64,000 nt of DNA, taken from the NCBI RefSeq assembly GCF_001956295.1, contig NZ_MRTD01000013.1:62001-126000 (forward strand). The letters are read 5' to 3'. Under the pieces are notes generated by a model. The model did no database searches. It saw nothing but the letters and a program-made list of their open reading frames with translations, and was not told the origin of the DNA. Source of the stretch: Paenibacillus sp. FSL A5-0031 (GTDB lineage: Bacteria; Bacillota; Bacilli; Paenibacillales; Paenibacillaceae). Of this stretch, positions 60,699 through 64,000 are shown one piece after another (position 1 is the stretch's first letter; the number at the start of each line of letters is the position of its first letter). The translations under genes and the position numbers were made by a program.

Positions 60699-62516
60699 TT
60701 GAAGGCAAAAAGCTTGTACCACAACTATGTCAAAAATAATCTTTTCATGAAAATGATTTTGTTGTTTGCATTGATCACAACAGTGACGATCGTAACCTTT
60801 TCGTATTTTATGTTTAATGTCATGTCGGAATCGATTGTACGCAATGAACTTGAAAATCAGAAAAAAGCGATCGATAGCGTGAATAGCTACATGGCTCGTA
60901 AATTTGAATCGGTGGAGTCCATTATGCTTGATGTGTATCGGAATGAAGCCTTATCCCTTCATCTTACTTACTTTCTTCAAAATCCGTTCGAGGATTACAT
61001 CAATTATCAATTGGATCAATATGCCTCTTCTATTAATATCGACATGCCGAAGGGGCTGGATTATTTTGAAAATAAGGTTGAAAATGATGCCGATATCGAG
61101 AACCTGCTGCTGTACAGCTCGGAAAAGCAGTTTTTGTACGCATACAAGCAGGGGCATGTAACGAAGTTAATATCTACGAATGCCGCACATTCCTATATCC
61201 CGGATGCCATGGCGATGGAAGCAAGTAAAGTAACGCTGCCGAATGCATGGGTACGAACGGCAATTGGACAGCAGGATCCCAAGCTATTCGCGATACGTGT
61301 CCCCATTACGGACAAAAATACGTTAAAAAACCTAGGACAGCTGCTCGTTTATTTTAACTCAGAACGGATTCAAAAGGCACTTGAGAGCTATAAAGAGCAA
61401 CTAAAGGGCTATATTCTTGTCCTTGGACCAACAGGGGAAGTGCTCTTCGATTCCTCAGACAACTTTTATGGTAAACGGTACCCTTATATCGATAAAATTG
61501 ATTCCTTGAATGATACTGTAATGCTTGAGCAGGAATCTTATGTCAAAATGTTCACGCAAACCGAAGCGGGTTATACCGTAGTTGGTGTAGCGCCGAAGGC
61601 GGAGGTTGCTGCTGCCTATCAAGGCTTGAAGCACACGATTACATTAATTAGTATCATTTGTATCATTATGGTGCTGCTGGTTCCGACCTTGGTTGTTATC
61701 AATTTCGCGAAACGAACGAATAAAATAATACGATTTATGCGCAAGGTGGAGAACGGCGACTTGTCCGCACGCATCCAAGACGAGAAAGAGGACGAGCTTG
61801 GGCAAATTTCCAGAAGCTTTAACGATATGCTCGGCGAGCTGACAAAGCATATCGATCGCGTCTATAAAGCGGAGATTAAACAAAAGCATACAGAGCTTGC
61901 TGCTTTGCAGGCTAGAGTGAATCCCCACTTTTTGTACAATACGCTCGAAGTGATTCGGATGCGGGCCGTATCGCAAGGAGCGAAGGACGTAGGTGAAATG
62001 ATATATAGCTTATCAGTGTTATTCAAAAGCTTCGTTCAGCCCAAAGGTGAAAACACGCTCAAGGATGAGCTAGAAACTTCGCGGCTCTATTTGGAGCTGT
62101 TTCGGATTCGTTATAAGGACAAGCTGTCTTACGAAATTCATTGCGATCAGAGCTTGGCTAGCAAAAATATAATGCGAATGGCACTGCAGCCGATCATTGA
62201 AAATTATGTTGTGCATGGTCTAGAAGCTCGCAGGCCGGATAACCAAGTGAAAATAAATGTTCGGCAGATAGAGGATCGCATACAAATTCAAGTCGAGGAT
62301 AATGGCAGAGGCATAGCGCCTGGGAGACTCGAGTCCATTCGTGAGTCGATGGACACGCTGGAGGAAAGCGGCGATTCCTTTGGTCTTCGCAGTGTGCATG
62401 AGAGACTGAAGCTGCTGTACGGAACGGAATATGGTGTTGAAATTAACAGCACGCCAGGCGTCGGAACGATCGTAACGATTGAATTCCCAGTGCTAGAGGA
62501 GGCGCAGCATGTATAG
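60699..62516 (+). CDS. YesM-type sensor histidine kinase
   Basis: A 605-residue membrane kinase. It has a first helix (about 18-40), an extracytoplasmic sensor domain (about 41-305), a second helix (about 310-333), a HAMP linker (RFMRKVENGDLSARIQDEKEDELGQISRSFNDML), then the His_kinase domain with the phosphorylated His410 in RVNPHFLYNTLEVIRMRA, and an ATPase domain with DNGRGIAPG and GVGTIVTIEF. I set the start at TTG 60699, preceded by AAAGGAG at 6 bp; the open frame upstream to 60285 overlaps an opposite-strand gene. It overlaps the response-regulator gene by 8 bp. Likely controls a sugar ABC system just beyond the window. Confidence 0.9.
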   Translation: MKAKSLYHNYVKNNLFMKMILLFALITTVTIVTFSYFMFNVMSESIVRNELENQKKAIDSVNSYMARKFESVESIMLDVYRNEALSLHLTYFLQNPFEDYINYQLDQYASSINIDMPKGLDYFENKVENDADIENLLLYSSEKQFLYAYKQGHVTKLISTNAAHSYIPDAMAMEASKVTLPNAWVRTAIGQQDPKLFAIRVPITDKNTLKNLGQLLVYFNSERIQKALESYKEQLKGYILVLGPTGEVLFDSSDNFYGKRYPYIDKIDSLNDTVMLEQESYVKMFTQTEAGYTVVGVAPKAEVAAAYQGLKHTITLISIICIIMVLLVPTLVVINFAKRTNKIIRFMRKVENGDLSARIQDEKEDELGQISRSFNDMLGELTKHIDRVYKAEIKQKHTELAALQARVNPHFLYNTLEVIRMRAVSQGAKDVGEMIYSLSVLFKSFVQPKGENTLKDELETSRLYLELFRIRYKDKLSYEIHCDQSLASKNIMRMALQPIIENYVVHGLEARRPDNQVKINVRQIEDRIQIQVEDNGRGIAPGRLESIRESMDTLEESGDSFGLRSVHERLKLLYGTEYGVEINSTPGVGTIVTIEFPVLEEAQHV

Positions 62517-64000
62517 AGTATTTCTTGTAGATGACGAGCCGTTTATTATAGAAGGCTTGTACGATATTATCGATTGGGCGGCGTTTGGCCTTGAAATCGT
62601 CGGTTCAGCGGAAAATGGCCAGGATGCGCTTGAAGCGTTAAAGGAGTCGTCGGCTGATATTTTGCTTACGGATATTTCAATGCCTGTGATGGACGGCTTA
62701 ACTTTGATTCGTGAAGCAAGACAATTCCGGCCGGATTTGAAGGTCATTATTTTGAGCGGCTTCAACGAATTTGACTATATCAAGTCAGGGCTAAAGCTTG
62801 GTGTGGAAAATTATTTGCTTAAACCGATCAATATTGACGAGCTGCAGGAGACGCTGGCTAATACGATCGACAAATTGAACACAACAAGACCTGACCGATT
62901 ATTTAGTGATTATGATATTCGCATTCTTAGGGATAATATATTGTATCGGTGGCTGACTGGACGCATTGCGCCAAATGAGCTGATCGAACGTACCGATATG
63001 CTTGAAATCCGGCTGGATGCTCCTTATCTTGTGACGGCGATTATTCGAACGGAAAGTCAGTTCGAGCCGTCCTATGAAGCCGTACAGCGGCTTGCCATGG
63101 AAGACCCGTCGATGCTGCCGTTTGTGGACATTGATGGCGACTTGGTTATCGTGTTTATGCTGGAGGACAAGGAGCTGGGTAAGGAAAAGGCGATGAGCAT
63201 GCTTGAAAATATGCAGAAGCGGTTCGCTCCGAGCCCGATGCGTATTTCGCTTGGCAGTGTGGAGGCGGTAGGCGAGGGTGCGCCGCAGAGCTACGCGCAT
63301 GCGAAGAAAGCGCAGGAATATTTTTTATTGTCCGACGAGCCGGCTATTTTGGACTATAGCTTGTTGCCTTTGAAGAACAGCATTGAGAATGTAACGTCGC
63401 AGCCGCTGAATTGGTCCTTATTCTCGAAGCTGATTAAGGCGAAGGATCTAGTGCAGCTTCATGCGGCGATCGATGCTGAATTTGAGCATTATCAGACGCT
63501 GGACGGCGTTACGCCGGAATATATTCAAAGTATGGCCATTGAGATGATGATACGGTTCAAAATGGAGCTCAAAGAAATTAAACAGGCAGATCAGCCTGAG
63601 CTGTTCAAAGCAGGTTTCACGCAAATCATGCAAGCCGAGACGATTGAGGGGCTCTCCTCCGTCGTCAAAGAAGCAGCTACCTTGACGGTGGATTCGCTTA
63701 TGCGCGACGTGAAAAGCCCGATCATTCAGCTGCTGCTCGGATATGTGCATGAGAACTATGCACAGGCGCTGTCGCTCAAATCGCTCAGCCAGCAATACAA
63801 CATCCATCCTGTTTATCTCGGACATCTGTTTCAGAAGGAGACAAATGAAACCTTTACCGAGTACATAAACAAATATCGAATAGGCAAGGCTAAAGAAATG
63901 TTGAAGGAGACGAATCTGAAGGTGCAGGAAATTGCGCTGCAGGTCGGCTACTGGGAAACTGGATATTTTTACAAGCAATTTAAGAAATATGTTGGCATTT
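62509..64000 (+). CDS. YesN-type AraC response regulator (cut by the window edge)
   Basis: An open frame of 497 codons runs to the end with no stop, so the C-terminus is missing. The receiver domain (about 1-120) has acidic residues in FLVDDEP, the phosphorylated Asp55 in LLTDISMPVMDG, and the conserved Lys in YLLKPI. A long middle region (about 130-415) is typical of the YesN group. Two AraC helix-turn-helix motifs follow: LSLKSLSQQYNIHPVYLGHL and VQEIALQVGYWETGYFYKQF. It is translationally coupled to the kinase (ATG inside the kinase's last codons) and is its cognate partner. Confidence 0.93.
   Translation, partial: MYRVFLVDDEPFIIEGLYDIIDWAAFGLEIVGSAENGQDALEALKESSADILLTDISMPVMDGLTLIREARQFRPDLKVIILSGFNEFDYIKSGLKLGVENYLLKPINIDELQETLANTIDKLNTTRPDRLFSDYDIRILRDNILYRWLTGRIAPNELIERTDMLEIRLDAPYLVTAIIRTESQFEPSYEAVQRLAMEDPSMLPFVDIDGDLVIVFMLEDKELGKEKAMSMLENMQKRFAPSPMRISLGSVEAVGEGAPQSYAHAKKAQEYFLLSDEPAILDYSLLPLKNSIENVTSQPLNWSLFSKLIKAKDLVQLHAAIDAEFEHYQTLDGVTPEYIQSMAIEMMIRFKMELKEIKQADQPELFKAGFTQIMQAETIEGLSSVVKEAATLTVDSLMRDVKSPIIQLLLGYVHENYAQALSLKSLSQQYNIHPVYLGHLFQKETNETFTEYINKYRIGKAKEMLKETNLKVQEIALQVGYWETGYFYKQFKKYVGI

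Overview
The window reads as chromosomal DNA of a Paenibacillus-like member of the Bacillales. Evidence: strong AGGAGG-type ribosome binding sites, SigA promoters, a CIRCE-controlled groESL operon, YesM/YesN-type regulators, S-layer-homology (SLH) anchoring, LplB/YtcP-type sugar importers without their own ATPase, a Ku/LigD repair pair, and a very high density of secreted and cytoplasmic carbohydrate-active enzymes. No tRNA, rRNA, CRISPR array, complete insertion sequence or prophage was found.

Layout. 1-1.9 kb: the end of a GH88 unsaturated uronyl hydrolase and a DUF2264 protein (uronic-acid polysaccharide use). 2.1-4.3 kb: groES-groEL. 4.5-6.3 kb: an AT-rich PAP2/BcrC-type phosphatase and a convergent tRNA-dihydrouridine synthase. 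6.8-9.9 kb: an ArsR-SRPBCC pair, a cupin, a GyrI-like remnant and a YcaQ/AlkX-like glycosylase. 9.9-11 kb: decayed, gene-poor DNA with a truncated SF0329-like gene. 11-17.6 kb: a 2173-residue CE15-GH10-SLH xylan-degrading protein. 18-19.7 kb: a small membrane protein and a secreted GH53 galactanase. 19.8-21.1 kb: an RsgA paralogue behind a leader peptide and a long hairpin that looks like a translational attenuator. 21.3-25.4 kb: a DHA2 drug exporter with a palindromic operator, then a divergent EamA exporter/MocR regulator pair. 25.5-28.6 kb: a lipoprotein glycosidase and an anchored protein of unknown function.

28.8-31.4 kb is a compact metal cassette: a Tat-exported multicopper oxidase, a ZIP transporter with an extra extracytoplasmic domain, and a TatA, preceded by two MntR-like boxes. 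A Zn/Cd P-type ATPase with an ArsR/SmtB-type operator follows on the other strand. 33.9-41.9 kb is a four-gene operon: two membrane-anchored TIM-barrel glycosidase-like proteins (the second apparently lacking its acid/base residue), a membrane HEAT-repeat protein and a processive GT2 synthase. It looks like an exopolysaccharide synthesis system I cannot match to a named one.

42.3-56.8 kb is a glycan-uptake and breakdown locus: ABC permeases plus binding lipoprotein, an opposite-strand AraC sensor-regulator, and a run of six genes without signal peptides (two GH29 fucosidases, a sugar isomerase-like TIM barrel, a CBM9-like protein, a two-lobed transglutaminase-fold protein and a GH18 enzyme). 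This suggests intracellular dismantling of a fucosylated, HexNAc-containing glycan or glycopeptide. 56.8-57.8 kb holds eight 123-bp palindromic tandem repeats with no length variation. LigD-Ku, two small genes and a YesM/YesN two-component system cut by the window edge finish the segment.

All calls come from reading the sequence and from family knowledge; no database search was run. Strongest candidates for something undescribed: the rsgA-paralogue attenuator, the oxidase-ZIP-TatA cassette, the GH/GH/HEAT/GT2 operon, the two-lobed transglutaminase in the fucosidase locus, and the 123-bp array.
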